From contig NZ_BCQS01000018.1 in NCBI RefSeq assembly GCF_001552195.1, positions 204,220-268,219 on the forward strand: a stretch of DNA of 64,000 bases, read 5' to 3'. Every line of letters begins with the position of its first letter. Positions within the stretch are counted from its first letter, which is position 1. The stretch is from Actinomadura latina NBRC 106108 (GTDB taxonomy: Bacteria > Actinomycetota > Actinomycetes > Streptosporangiales > Streptosporangiaceae). The notes under the pieces are model-generated. The model did no database searches and was not told where the DNA came from. It saw only the letters and a list, made by a program, of their open reading frames with translations. Of this stretch, positions 41,367 through 50,924 are shown piece by piece. The translations under genes and the position numbers were made by a program.

Positions 41367-43319
41367 TTGCGACACCCCTGCAGACGCGTCATCGCCACCC
41401 GGATCGGGCGATCACTGGTCGCGCTCGCGACCATCGCCGCCCTCCCGTCCGCCGTCGCGGTGCAGCCCGCGGTGGCCGACGGGCCGCCGGCCTACCTCAA
41501 CGCGCGGCTCCCCGTCGCCGAGCGGGTGAGCGACCTGCTCGCCAGGATGACGCTGGAGGAGAAGGTCGGCCAGATGACCCAGGCCGAGCGCGGCGCCATC
41601 GACGGCGACCGCGACCAGATCACCGCCCTGGCCCTCGGGTCGGTGCTCTCCGGCGGCGGCTCGGTGCCCGCCGACAACACGCCGGCCGGCTGGGCGGACA
41701 TGGTGGACGCCTACCAGTCGAAGGCGCTCGCCACCCGGCTGAAGATCCCGCTGCTGTACGGGATCGACTCGGTGCACGGCCACAACAACCTCGTCGGCGC
41801 GACGATCTTCCCGCACAACATCGGGATGGGCGCCACCCGCGACCCCGGCCTCGTCAAGCGGGAAGAGCAGATCACCGCGATCGAGACGAAGGCGACCGGA
41901 CCGCAGTGGGTGTTCGCGCCGTGCGTCTGCGTCAGCCGTGACCTGCGCTGGGGCCGGACGTACGAGAGCTACGGCGAGGACCCGCGGCTCGTGAGCGAGA
42001 TGGCCGTCGCCATCGAGGGCTTCCAGGGCAAGCACAAGCGTGACATGGCCACGAACCGGCACGTCCTGGCGACGGCGAAGCACTTCGCCGGGGACGGCGA
42101 CACGGTCTTCGGCTCGTCCACCAGCGGGACGTACACGATCGACCAGGGCGTCACCGTCACCGACCGCCGGACGTTCGCGAAGATCGACCTGCCGCCCTAC
42201 GTCACCGCCGTGCAGAAGTACGGCGTCGGCAGCATCATGCCGTCGTTCTCCAGCGTCGACTGGACGGAGGACGGCGTCGGCAACCCGGTCAAGATGAGCG
42301 CGCACAAGGAGCTGCTGACCGGCGTCCTCAAGGGCAAGATCGGCTTCGACGGCTTCCTCATCAGCGACTGGGCGGCCATCCAGCAGATCCCCGGCGACTA
42401 CCCGACGCAGGTGCGGACGTCCGTCAACGCCGGCATGGACATGTTCATGGAGCCCTACAGCGCTCCGCAGTTCGTCGAGACGCTGATCGCCGAGGTGAAG
42501 GCGGGACGCGTGAAGATGTCGCGCATCGACGACGCCGTCCGCCGCATCCTGACGGCGAAGTTCGAGCTCGGCCTGTTCGAGCACCCCTACACCGACCGCG
42601 GCCTCGCCAAGACGATCGGGTCGCCGGAGCACCGCGCGGTGGCGCGCGAGGCCGTCGCGAAGTCGCAGGTCCTGCTGAAGAACTCGCACCGCGCGCTGCC
42701 GCTGCGCAAGAACGAGCGGATCTACGTGGCGGGCGCCAACGCCGACGACATCGGTAACCAGGCGGGCGGCTGGACGGTCACCTGGCAGGGATCGTCCGGC
42801 GACATCATCCCGGGCACGACGATCCTGAAGGGCATCGAGCAGAACTCGTCCCACGTCACCTACAGCGCGGACGCGTCGGCGCCGATGTCCGGCAATGACG
42901 TCGGCATCGTCGTCATCGGCGAGAAGCCTTACGCGGAGGGCGTCGGCGACGTCGGCAACGGGCACACGCTGAACCTGTCGGACGCCGACAAGGCCAACAT
43001 CGACAAGGTGTGCGGCGCGATCAGGACGTGCGTCGTCCTGGACGTCGCGGGACGGCCGCAGATCGTCACCGACCAGCTGCCGGAGATGGACGCGTTCGTC
43101 ATGTCCTGGCTGCCGGGCAGCGAGGGCGCGGGCGTCGCGGACGTCCTGTTCGGCAAGCGCCCCTTCACGGGCAGCCTGCCGGTGACGTGGCCGCGCAGCG
43201 AGGGCCAGGAGCCGATCAACATCGGCGACCGCGACTACAAGCCGCTGTTCCCCTACGGCTACGGGCTCCGCACCCACGGATACGGATACGGCCACGGCCA
43301 CGGACACGGACACCACTGA
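41367..43319 (+). CDS. Secreted glycoside hydrolase family 3 (beta-glucosidase-like)
   Basis: A 650-residue exported enzyme. TTG 41367 has AGGAGG 6 nt upstream and gives a typical signal peptide (SLVALATIAALPSAVAVQPA). The GH3 N-terminal TIM-barrel has AKHFAGDGDT and the nucleophile Asp in GFLISDWAAI. The alpha/beta sandwich domain follows with the acid/base region. The arrangement matches beta-glucosidase/exo-beta-glucanase members rather than NagZ. The C-terminus ends in an unusual Gly/His/Tyr repeat (GYGYGHGHGHGHH). It releases sugars from beta-linked glycans outside the cell. A 13-bp hairpin follows. Confidence 0.92.
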   Translation: MRHPCRRVIATRIGRSLVALATIAALPSAVAVQPAVADGPPAYLNARLPVAERVSDLLARMTLEEKVGQMTQAERGAIDGDRDQITALALGSVLSGGGSVPADNTPAGWADMVDAYQSKALATRLKIPLLYGIDSVHGHNNLVGATIFPHNIGMGATRDPGLVKREEQITAIETKATGPQWVFAPCVCVSRDLRWGRTYESYGEDPRLVSEMAVAIEGFQGKHKRDMATNRHVLATAKHFAGDGDTVFGSSTSGTYTIDQGVTVTDRRTFAKIDLPPYVTAVQKYGVGSIMPSFSSVDWTEDGVGNPVKMSAHKELLTGVLKGKIGFDGFLISDWAAIQQIPGDYPTQVRTSVNAGMDMFMEPYSAPQFVETLIAEVKAGRVKMSRIDDAVRRILTAKFELGLFEHPYTDRGLAKTIGSPEHRAVAREAVAKSQVLLKNSHRALPLRKNERIYVAGANADDIGNQAGGWTVTWQGSSGDIIPGTTILKGIEQNSSHVTYSADASAPMSGNDVGIVVIGEKPYAEGVGDVGNGHTLNLSDADKANIDKVCGAIRTCVVLDVAGRPQIVTDQLPEMDAFVMSWLPGSEGAGVADVLFGKRPFTGSLPVTWPRSEGQEPINIGDRDYKPLFPYGYGLRTHGYGYGHGHGHGHH

Positions 43320-43334
43320 CCGGCGTCACCGCCG

Positions 43335-43372
43335 AGGACCGGCCGCCTACCACCCCTTGGGCGGCCGGTCCT
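43335..43372 (+). terminator. Terminator hairpin after the GH3 gene
   Basis: A 13-bp perfect stem AGGACCGGCCGCC (43335-43347) with its complement (43360-43372) and a 12-nt loop, followed by GTTT. Confidence 0.75.
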
Positions 43373-43406
43373 GTTTATCCCTCTTTGCTCGGGAGAGGCT
43401 GCCCCC

Positions 43407-44252
43407 GTGGACGATGTCGATCGGGAGCCGCGCACCGCGTTCGTGCTCGGGGGCGGCGGCGTGCTCGGCGCGCACGAGGTCGGCATGCTGCGGGCGCTCG
43501 CGGAGACCGGCGTCCGGCCCGACCTCGTCGTCGGCACGTCCATCGGCGCGGTGCACGGCGCGTTCGTCGCGGCGGACCCGGACACGTCCGTCGACCGCCT
43601 CACCAGCCTCTGGTCGGACGACTCCGTCCGCGACGTGTTCGGGGCGCGGATGTGGGCGCGGCTGTGGACGCTCGCCCGTTCCGGCACGCACCTGCACTCC
43701 AACGAGCCGCTGCGCCGCATGCTGGACGAGCTGCTCCCCGTCCGGACGTTCGAGGAGCTGGCCGTCCCGTTCGAGTGCGTCGCCGCCGGGATCGAGACGG
43801 CGATGGCGCACTGGTTCACGTCCGGTCCGCTGATGCCTGCGGTGCTGGCCTCGTCGGCCGTGCCGGGGCTGCTGCCGCCTGTCGAGGTCGGGGGCCGGCA
43901 CTACTTCGACGGCGGGCTCGTCCACAGCATCCCGGTCGGGCGCGCGGTGATGCTCGGCGCCACCTCCATCTACGTCCTGCACGTGGGGCGCATCGAGCGC
44001 GACCTGCCGCCGCCGCGCCGCCCCTGGGAGGTCGGCATGGTCGCGTTCGAGATCGCGCGCCGGCACCGGTTCTTCGAGGAGATGGCGGCCCTCCCGGACG
44101 GCCTGGACGTGCACGTCCTGCCGGCGGGCGGCAAGCCGCAGAAGTCCGGCGTCGACCTCGCCCAGATGCGCTACAGGAACGTGTCCGGAATCCAGGCTCA
44201 CATCGAGCGCGCCTACCGTGCATCCTTGGAGTACCTCAAAGAACGAGCGTGA
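43407..44252 (+). CDS. Patatin-like phospholipase
   Basis: A 281-residue cytosolic lipid hydrolase of the RssA/patatin type. It has the oxyanion loop LGGGGVLGAHEVG, the nucleophile Ser45 in GTSIGA and the dyad Asp168 in YFDGG. It cleaves acyl esters of phospholipids or lysolipids. The start is GTG 43407. The next gene, a PlsC-like acyltransferase, begins 1 nt after the stop. The pair could remove and re-add acyl chains, that is, remodel membrane lipids; this is inference. Confidence 0.92.
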   Translation: MDDVDREPRTAFVLGGGGVLGAHEVGMLRALAETGVRPDLVVGTSIGAVHGAFVAADPDTSVDRLTSLWSDDSVRDVFGARMWARLWTLARSGTHLHSNEPLRRMLDELLPVRTFEELAVPFECVAAGIETAMAHWFTSGPLMPAVLASSAVPGLLPPVEVGGRHYFDGGLVHSIPVGRAVMLGATSIYVLHVGRIERDLPPPRRPWEVGMVAFEIARRHRFFEEMAALPDGLDVHVLPAGGKPQKSGVDLAQMRYRNVSGIQAHIERAYRASLEYLKERA

Positions 44253-44253
44253 G

Positions 44254-45222
44254 ATGCTGCCTCCCTCCATCGTCCGCCGCCTGGTGTTCACGCCGCTGCT
44301 GTTCCTGCTCACCCTGCTGGTCGTCGTCGTGTTCCCGGTCGCGTACGCGGCGGCCTTCCTGGTCGGGCGCGACCGCCGGCGCGCCCTCCGGCTGCTGTGG
44401 TTCACGCTCGCCTGGGGGACGCGGGAGTCGGCCGCCGTCCTCGAATGCGGCTGGCTGTGGATCCGGGGCCGCGCCCGCGACGACCGGCACTACGACATCA
44501 TCCGCCGCTACGTCGCCGGCCTGTACGGGGCGGCGGAGCGGCGGCTCGGCCTGCAGGTGGAGATCTCCGGCGGCGGCGAGGCGACGCCCGGCGACCGCCC
44601 GCTGATCGTCCTCAGCCGGCACGCCGGGCCCGGCGACGCGCTCCTCCTCGTCCACCACCTGCTGGGCGACTACCGGCGGCGGCCCCGCGTGGTGATGAAG
44701 GCGCAGCTCCAGTTCGATCCCTGCATCGACATCGCCGCGAACCGCATGCCGAACGTGTTCGTGATGCCCGGCGGCGGCGCCGTCGACGACATCGGGCGGC
44801 TCGCCGCGGACCTCGGCCCGCGCGACGCGCTGCTGATCTTCCCGGAGGGCGGCAACTTCTCCCCGGAGCGCCGGCGCCGCGCGATCCGGCGGCTGACCCG
44901 GCTGCGCCGCACGACCGAGGCGACCCGGGCCGCCGCGATGCGCAACCTGATGCCGCCGCGCCCCGGCGGCGTGCTCGCCGCGCTCGACTCCGCGCCGTCC
45001 GCCGACGTGGTGTTCGTCGCGCACTGCGGGCTCGACCACATGGCCACGGTCGGCGACATCTGGCGGCGGATCCCGCTCACCGGCGCCGTCCAGGCCCAGT
45101 GGTGGCGCATCCCCGCCGAGGACGTCCCGGGCGGACGGGACGCCCGCATCGACTGGCTCTACCGGGAATGGGAGCGCGCCGACGCCTGGATCAGTGCAAA
45201 CCGGGCACCCGTGTCCGGGTGA
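44254..45222 (+). CDS. PlsC-type 1-acylglycerol-3-phosphate acyltransferase-like protein
   Basis: A 322-residue membrane protein. The N-terminal hydrophobic helix (LVFTPLLFLLTLLVVVVFPV) is followed by an acyltransferase domain with the HxxxxD motif (His123-Asp128 in SRHAGPGD) and a FPEGGNFS block that binds the phosphate substrate. It transfers a fatty acyl group to a glycerolipid or similar acceptor. ATG 44254 is chosen because it directly follows the patatin stop; an ATG at 44218 lies inside the patatin gene. Confidence 0.88.
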   Translation: MLPPSIVRRLVFTPLLFLLTLLVVVVFPVAYAAAFLVGRDRRRALRLLWFTLAWGTRESAAVLECGWLWIRGRARDDRHYDIIRRYVAGLYGAAERRLGLQVEISGGGEATPGDRPLIVLSRHAGPGDALLLVHHLLGDYRRRPRVVMKAQLQFDPCIDIAANRMPNVFVMPGGGAVDDIGRLAADLGPRDALLIFPEGGNFSPERRRRAIRRLTRLRRTTEATRAAAMRNLMPPRPGGVLAALDSAPSADVVFVAHCGLDHMATVGDIWRRIPLTGAVQAQWWRIPAEDVPGGRDARIDWLYREWERADAWISANRAPVSG

Positions 45223-45234
45223 CATCATGGACGC

Positions 45235-45639
45235 ATGGGCGACGAGGGGTCCGTGCGAGTCGATCTGTGGATCTGGTCCGTGCGGCTGCTGAAGACCCGT
45301 TCGATGGCGACGACGGCGTGCCGGGCGGGCCATGTCCGCGTGAACGACGAGCGCGCCAAGCCGTCCACCGCGGTGAAGCCGGGCGACACGGTGCGGCTCC
45401 GCCATGACGGCCGGGAGCGCGTCGTCGTGGTGCAGAAGATCGTCCGCAAGCGGGTCGGCGCGCCCGCCGCGCAGGAATGCCTGATCGACAAGAGCCCGCC
45501 CCCGCCGCCGCGCGAGGCGCTCATCCCGATCGGCCGCCGCGAGCGCGGCGCGGGCCGCCCCACCAAGCGCGACCGCCGCGAACTGGAACGCGTCCTCGAC
45601 CGCTACCGCACCCTGAACAACCCGCCCGACAGCGACTGA
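45235..45639 (+). CDS. S4-domain RNA-binding protein (Hsp15-like)
   Basis: A 134-residue protein with an S4 RNA-binding domain at about 7-65 (VRVDLWIWSVRLLKTRSMAT, then AGHVRVNDERAKPSTAVKPGD) and a basic C-terminal tail. This is the layout of Hsp15/HslR, which binds stalled 50S subunits with nascent chains. It starts 12 nt after the acyltransferase stop and may be cotranscribed. It converges with the MFS gene, leaving 12 nt. Confidence 0.88.
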   Translation: MGDEGSVRVDLWIWSVRLLKTRSMATTACRAGHVRVNDERAKPSTAVKPGDTVRLRHDGRERVVVVQKIVRKRVGAPAAQECLIDKSPPPPPREALIPIGRRERGAGRPTKRDRRELERVLDRYRTLNNPPDSD

Positions 45640-45651
45640 TCAAAAGCCGGA

Positions 45652-47064
45652 TCACTGCTCCCCGCCGGCGTAGCGTCGCTCGGACTCCAGCGCCGACGCG
45701 ACGTCCCGCGGGTAGTGGCTCCGGGCCCTGATCAGCAGCAGCCCGTTGAGCAGCAGCGGCAGCAGCGCCAGCAGGAACGCCCGGTCCAGGCCGGTCGCCG
45801 ACTGCCGGCCGCCGGCCAGCATCCCCGACGCCCAGCCGAACAGCACCGGCGCCGCCGCCTCCGCGCCCATCCGCACGATCGTCCGGATCGCCTCCGCGCG
45901 CCCCCACAGCCGGAAGTGGACGACGTCCAGCCGCACCGCGTCCAGCGGCGGGTTCGCGGCGGCGAGCGCGGCGGCGGCGAGCGTGAACAGCGGCAGCGCG
46001 ATCAGCGCCCGCTCGGTGAGGAGACCGGGCACGAACAGCAGCGCAGAAACCGTGAACGCCACTCCCGGCACGCCGACCCGCGCGGTGACCATGCCCCTGC
46101 GGACCAGCCGGTCGGCCAGCCGCCCGCCGGCGAGCACCCCGGCGAGCGCCGCCAGCCCGATGACGGGGATGAACGCCGACAGCTCGCCACGGCCGAGCGA
46201 GTAGCGCTCCTGCACGAAGACCATCGCGAACGTGCGCAGCCCCGCGAAGAAGAAGTAGCCGATCGCCGACGCCACGATGATGATCACGTTCGTGCGGATG
46301 CGGAGGACGTACCGGGCCGCTTCCAGCAGCGACATCTTCTCCGGGGCGGCGTTCAGGACGTTCCGCGGGTCCGGCTCGACGTCCGACCTGTCTACCTGCC
46401 GCTGGGCGAGTTCCTCCTCGCGTCCCGCCCCGGTCGCCTGCGCCCCCCGCGCCGGCTCCGGCATCATCTTCCACAGCAGCACGGCCAGCACGAAACCGAG
46501 CACCGCGACGAACCAGAACGCGAACCGCCAGCTCAGGAGCGCGGCGATGTTGCCGCCCGCGATCAGCCCGAACCCGACGCCGACCAGTTCGCCCGCCAGG
46601 ATCCGGCCCCACGTGGCGGCCCGCTCGTCGGGCGGGAACAGGTCGCCGATCAGCGACGCGACCGTGGGCCCCGCCGTCGCCGTCACCGCGCCGAGCGCCA
46701 CCCGCGACGCCAGCAGCCACTCGTAGGAGCTCGCCATCCCCCCGACGATCATCGCGAGGCTCCACAGCATGATGCTGCCCGCGAGCAGCGGCACCCGCGG
46801 CACCCGGTCCGTCAGCTGCCCCACCGGCAGCGTCGCGATCGCGCCGACCGCCGCCGGCGCCGCCGTGAGGATCCCGACCCGCGTGTTGCCGATGTTCAGC
46901 GAATGGCGCAACTCCTGGACGATCGCCCCGACGACCCCCGTGTCGGCCGTGTTCAGTGCGAGCACGCACGCCAGCAGCAGCACGATGCGGGCGCGCCGCC
47001 TCCCGCCGAGCCGGTCCGCGAGGGCATCGGTCACCCGTCTCCACGACCGCGGGGCGGATGTCAC
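45652..47064 (-). CDS. Major facilitator superfamily transporter
   Basis: A 470-residue integral membrane protein with twelve predicted helices, the loop-2 motif GQLTDRVPRVPLLAG and a related GGRLADRLVRRGMV in the second half. A central hydrophilic loop of about 50 residues (AQATGAGREEELAQRQVDRS) separates the halves. The layout is like Spinster/sugar-phosphate-type MFS members; the substrate is unknown. It starts at GTG 47064. No regulator is adjacent. Confidence 0.88.
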   Translation of the reverse strand: MTSAPRSWRRVTDALADRLGGRRRARIVLLLACVLALNTADTGVVGAIVQELRHSLNIGNTRVGILTAAPAAVGAIATLPVGQLTDRVPRVPLLAGSIMLWSLAMIVGGMASSYEWLLASRVALGAVTATAGPTVASLIGDLFPPDERAATWGRILAGELVGVGFGLIAGGNIAALLSWRFAFWFVAVLGFVLAVLLWKMMPEPARGAQATGAGREEELAQRQVDRSDVEPDPRNVLNAAPEKMSLLEAARYVLRIRTNVIIIVASAIGYFFFAGLRTFAMVFVQERYSLGRGELSAFIPVIGLAALAGVLAGGRLADRLVRRGMVTARVGVPGVAFTVSALLFVPGLLTERALIALPLFTLAAAALAAANPPLDAVRLDVVHFRLWGRAEAIRTIVRMGAEAAAPVLFGWASGMLAGGRQSATGLDRAFLLALLPLLLNGLLLIRARSHYPRDVASALESERRYAGGEQ

Positions 47065-47220
47065 CCTAATCCTCCGAGGACGTCCCGGCGAGGACTGTGG
47101 CGCTCATGTCAGACGGCAAGGGCCCGCCCTTCCGCAGTCGGCCTACGAGCAGAACACCCACGGCGTAAGCCGTAGGAAGTCAACAACTACTGCCCGTACA
47201 CAGGCCAGGTATGTCGCCCC

Positions 47221-47601
47221 TCACACGTACTGGAACAACTCCACGGGGTTGCCGGACGGGTCGTCCACCAGCACTTGCTTGCCGCCGACTCCCTCGACGA
47301 TCGTGTTCCGGAAGACGACCCCCGCCTCGGTGAGCCTCGCGACGTCGGCCTCGATGTCGTCCACCGTGAGCGAGATGCGGTTCCACCCGCCGGGCTCGGG
47401 CACCCGCCCGTCCGGCATGGCCTGCCCACCCCCGCCCCGCCCGGACGGCGCCGACAACGCCAGCCGCAACGGCCCCCGCCCGAGCATCGCGAACGTCTCC
47501 GCCGGATGCATCACGACCTCGAAGCCGAGGTTGTCAACGTAGAACGCAATGGCCGCGTCCACGTCGTGAACGATGTAACGCACAAGCACGGTCTCCGCCA
47601 T
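47221..47601 (-). CDS. VOC (glyoxalase/bleomycin resistance fold) family protein
   Basis: A 126-residue protein with two beta-alpha-beta-beta-beta modules (VRYIVHDVDAAIAFYVDNLG, then ISLTVDDIEADVARLTEAGV and QVLVDDPSGNPVELFQ). The final Glu is a usual metal ligand; the first-module ligand is His15-like. Its reaction or bound ligand cannot be told. ATG 47601 with GAGAAG upstream is preferred over ATG 47613. Confidence 0.85.
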   Translation of the reverse strand: MAETVLVRYIVHDVDAAIAFYVDNLGFEVVMHPAETFAMLGRGPLRLALSAPSGRGGGGQAMPDGRVPEPGGWNRISLTVDDIEADVARLTEAGVVFRNTIVEGVGGKQVLVDDPSGNPVELFQYV

Positions 47602-47763
47602 GCTTCTCATCATCCATCGCGGGCCTTCTCAGCGACACCGTGGACTCCGCAACCTCCGGCGGCCCTTCCATGTCCGGCGCCAGGCCACAGTCGGCCATGA
47701 TCAGCAACCCGCGCACAACCGCCCGCAGGATGAAGGTGCCGGTTCGTCTGCGCGGGAGGGTGC

Positions 47764-50700
47764 ATGGGGCGTCCGCTGAGTTACGCCGAGGCGGTCAGGA
47801 TGCTCGGGGAGAGCGAGAGCAGACTGATCAACCTGCTCGACTGGCTGGCCGGGCTCGGGCTGGCCGGCGGCGGTCTGGACGTCCTCGGCGCCCGCGAGGA
47901 GGCGGTGCGGCTCGGGCACGCGCTGACACGCGACCTCGGCGACCGGCTCCGCGGCCTCAACCGGCTGACGCGCACCGAGCGGCTGCGGGCGGCGCACACC
48001 GTGATCGTCCTGGCGGCGTACTTCGAGGAACTCGCGGACGCGGTCCCCGAGGCCCGGCTGCACCGGCTGAATGCCGGCGAGCAGCTGTCCCTGAGCGGAG
48101 ACCACGACGGCGGGACGGGCCGCCGCGCCGTGGCGCAGGCGCTGACGCGGGTCGAACTTCCGACACCGGGCCCGTCGCACACACAGGAGTCCATCCGGCG
48201 CGAACTGCTGGCCTACTACGGCCGGCTCGGTGGCAGCCTGCTGGAGTTCGTCTCCGGGGTTCCGCAGTGGGCCCGGATAGGAGAGGACGTCCAGGCAGAC
48301 ACGGTCCGGGAGTTGAGCCACCTCATGCCGGGCCGGGCCCTGGACAGGTACGAGGAGATGCTGCGCCGGCTGGCCGTCGACTGCCCCGAGTTCGGGATCT
48401 GGATCGAACACTGGGAACGCCGGTCCGCCCGGACGGAGCTGATGGGCGGGATGGCCACGCTGGAGCGGCTGCTGGCGTCCATGACCGGCAGGGTCGGTGC
48501 CCAGCCGACCGCGCTGTCTCGCGCGTACCAGGCGTCACTTCACCGCCCGATCACCGCAGGCGGCGACGTGCCGTCCGGGCTGACGATCCCGACGCTGGAG
48601 CAGGGATACATCGACCACCGCCTCCGCGCGACGGTGATGGAGGCGACGGCGCGTCCGAGCCAGGACTCCTGGTGGACGGACCTTCCCGTCTACGCGGAAC
48701 CGAGCCGCTTCTTCGCCGCCTGCCTGACGTCGCCGGAGGCCGTTTCGGCGCCGCTGCTGGTGCTCGGGCAGCCCGGGTCGGGCAAGTCGGTGCTGACGCG
48801 CGTCCTGGCGGCGCGCCTTCCCGCCGACGACTTCCTGCCCATCCTCGTCGAGTTGCGGCAGGCGCCGGTCGAGAGCGATCTGCAGACCCGCATCGAGGAC
48901 GCCGTCCGGCAGACGACCGGCGAACGGACGTCCTGGCCGCGGCTCGTCGAGGCCGCCGCAGGGGCTCTCCCTGTCGTCATTCTGGACGGCTTCGACGAGT
49001 TGCTGCAGGCGACGGGCGTCACCCAGACCGACTTCCTGATGAAGGTGACGGCCTTCCAGGAGCGTGAAGCCGATCAGGGGCGGCCGGTCGCCGTCATCGT
49101 GACCAGCCGCACGGCGGTGGTCGACCGGGCCCGGATCCCGCACGGCTCCGTCGTCGCGCGCCTGGAGCCGTTCGATGACGAGCAGATACGCGCATGGCTG
49201 GCGAATTGGCGCGACCTCAATGAGTCGGCCCTGCGGCGGCGCGGGCTGCGGCCCCTGCCGGACGAAGTGGCGCTGGCCCATCGCGAACTGGCCGAGCAGC
49301 CGTTGCTGCTGCTGATGCTCGCGCTGTACGACGCGGACGGCAACGCGCTGCACCACCGTTCGGCGTCCTTCGACCGCACGAGCCTTTATGAGCGACTCCT
49401 GCGGGAATTCGCCGGACGTCAGATCCGCAAGCTGGCTCCCGACCTGGACGACACGGCGTATGAGCGGGCGGTCGAAGAGGAACTACTGCGGCTGTCCATC
49501 GTCGGATTCGCCATGTTCAATCGGCGTGCCCAATGGGTCTCCGACATCGACCTGGACGCCGATCTCCTCGCGCTGCTCGACCCGGAACGTGCCCGTCCAG
49601 GGAATACCGGTCTGCAGGCTCCACTCTCAGCGGCGCAGATCGTGGTGGGACGTTTCTTCTTCGTCCACGAAACCCAGGTCACCCGCGACGGCCAGGTGCT
49701 GCACACCTACGAGTTCCTCCATGCGACGTTCGGGGAATTCCTCATCGCCCGGCTCGTGGCCAACATACTAATCGGAATGGCCGTACAAGCCGCCACCGCG
49801 GCCTACTCCCCGCTTGCCGCCCAGATCAATGACGACCTTCTGCACGCCCTGCTGTCCTTCGCGGGGCTGACGGCCCGTTCGCCCGTCATCGGCTTCCTGG
49901 ACGACCTGCTCGCGCAACTGGAACCCGGCACGCGTAACGAGCTGACCGAGCTGCTGCTCGAACTGCACCGCCGGTCGCTCCATGACCGTCCCGGCTCCGC
50001 CTACGATCAGTACCGTCCTCGGCCACTCTCCGTCCCCGCACGTCACGCGGCCTGGAGCATGAACCTCGTGGTCCTGGCGGTGCTCGTCGCCGGCGAGATC
50101 AGGGGCTACGAACTCTTTCCCGGCTCGGACGACACCGCTTATGCGTGGCGGGCTCAGGCGACGCTGTGGCGGTCACAACTCCACGGCGAAGAATGGGCCG
50201 GGTTCTTCCAGTTCATCGCGCTTCACCGGGACTGGGACGGAGGCAAGCGCAGCATTCGAATCGGCCGTGTGGACGAGAACTTCCAACCCGCACCGTCCGA
50301 CATCTACTGGATCTACAACATCCCGCCCGGACACGCGATGCGCGATGGCATCATCTCTTACACGGCGCACGAGCCCAGTTCCATCCGGCTCAAGAGCAAT
50401 ATGATCTGTGGCGGTACGGACGACGTTCTGGTCCACGCATTGGAGCCGCTCGCCGCTGCCTTTCCCACCATTGCCAATCTCGCCGTTCCCGGCGAACGTG
50501 CGACCTCGTGCACCCATGCCCTGCTCGCTGCTCTGGTGGCCGGATTCCGCGACGAACCCTGCTCCAAGGTGTTCACGGACCTTGCCCGAGTCGTCCGCGA
50601 ACTGTCCGTTCTTCCCGCGGAAGAAGAGCACGATCTCTACCTGAAGGCCGCCCTGGAGACTATTATTTCGGCGCTCGACCGGAGTTTGGCCGCAAGGCAG

Positions 50701-50799
50701 GACCTGGCGCCGATCGGTGGAGGCCTTCACCTGGACGACGCCCACGACCCCAGAGTCCGCCATCTGGGCGACCGCCTGAACGAACTGCTTCGCAGCTGA
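47764..50799 (+). CDS. NACHT-domain STAND NTPase, possible immune/conflict protein
   Basis: A 1011-residue protein. The N-terminal region (1-300) is all-helical. A NACHT NTPase domain at about 325-620 has Walker A GQPGSGKS (Lys341) and Walker B VVILDGFDEL (Asp408, with Asp411-Glu412). It is followed by the helical NACHT-associated region with EFLHATFGEFLIARLV. The C-terminal part (about 760-1011) shows no repeats (TPR, LRR, WD40) or enzyme motif that I recognise. Many actinobacterial NACHT proteins act in anti-phage defence, but no partner gene is adjacent. ATG 47764 has GGGAGGG. Third-position GC falls in the last kilobase, which may reflect transfer. Confidence 0.87.
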   Translation: MGRPLSYAEAVRMLGESESRLINLLDWLAGLGLAGGGLDVLGAREEAVRLGHALTRDLGDRLRGLNRLTRTERLRAAHTVIVLAAYFEELADAVPEARLHRLNAGEQLSLSGDHDGGTGRRAVAQALTRVELPTPGPSHTQESIRRELLAYYGRLGGSLLEFVSGVPQWARIGEDVQADTVRELSHLMPGRALDRYEEMLRRLAVDCPEFGIWIEHWERRSARTELMGGMATLERLLASMTGRVGAQPTALSRAYQASLHRPITAGGDVPSGLTIPTLEQGYIDHRLRATVMEATARPSQDSWWTDLPVYAEPSRFFAACLTSPEAVSAPLLVLGQPGSGKSVLTRVLAARLPADDFLPILVELRQAPVESDLQTRIEDAVRQTTGERTSWPRLVEAAAGALPVVILDGFDELLQATGVTQTDFLMKVTAFQEREADQGRPVAVIVTSRTAVVDRARIPHGSVVARLEPFDDEQIRAWLANWRDLNESALRRRGLRPLPDEVALAHRELAEQPLLLLMLALYDADGNALHHRSASFDRTSLYERLLREFAGRQIRKLAPDLDDTAYERAVEEELLRLSIVGFAMFNRRAQWVSDIDLDADLLALLDPERARPGNTGLQAPLSAAQIVVGRFFFVHETQVTRDGQVLHTYEFLHATFGEFLIARLVANILIGMAVQAATAAYSPLAAQINDDLLHALLSFAGLTARSPVIGFLDDLLAQLEPGTRNELTELLLELHRRSLHDRPGSAYDQYRPRPLSVPARHAAWSMNLVVLAVLVAGEIRGYELFPGSDDTAYAWRAQATLWRSQLHGEEWAGFFQFIALHRDWDGGKRSIRIGRVDENFQPAPSDIYWIYNIPPGHAMRDGIISYTAHEPSSIRLKSNMICGGTDDVLVHALEPLAAAFPTIANLAVPGERATSCTHALLAALVAGFRDEPCSKVFTDLARVVRELSVLPAEEEHDLYLKAALETIISALDRSLAARQDLAPIGGGLHLDDAHDPRVRHLGDRLNELLRS

Positions 50800-50924
50800 C
50801 CATCTACGTCCGGGGCAGACGAATATTCGGTCCAGGCCGCACATGGCTTCATGCCCAACGTGTGTTGCCGGTCGGGTAGGCGATGACTTGTGGTGGTCCT
50901 TGGGTGGGTTGGCCGGGGCGAGAG

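Noticed and set aside
41136..41375. 79-residue minus-strand frame upstream of the GH3 gene
   Set aside because: Arg/Ser-rich composition, no domain, no ribosome site, and it overlaps the GH3 start region.
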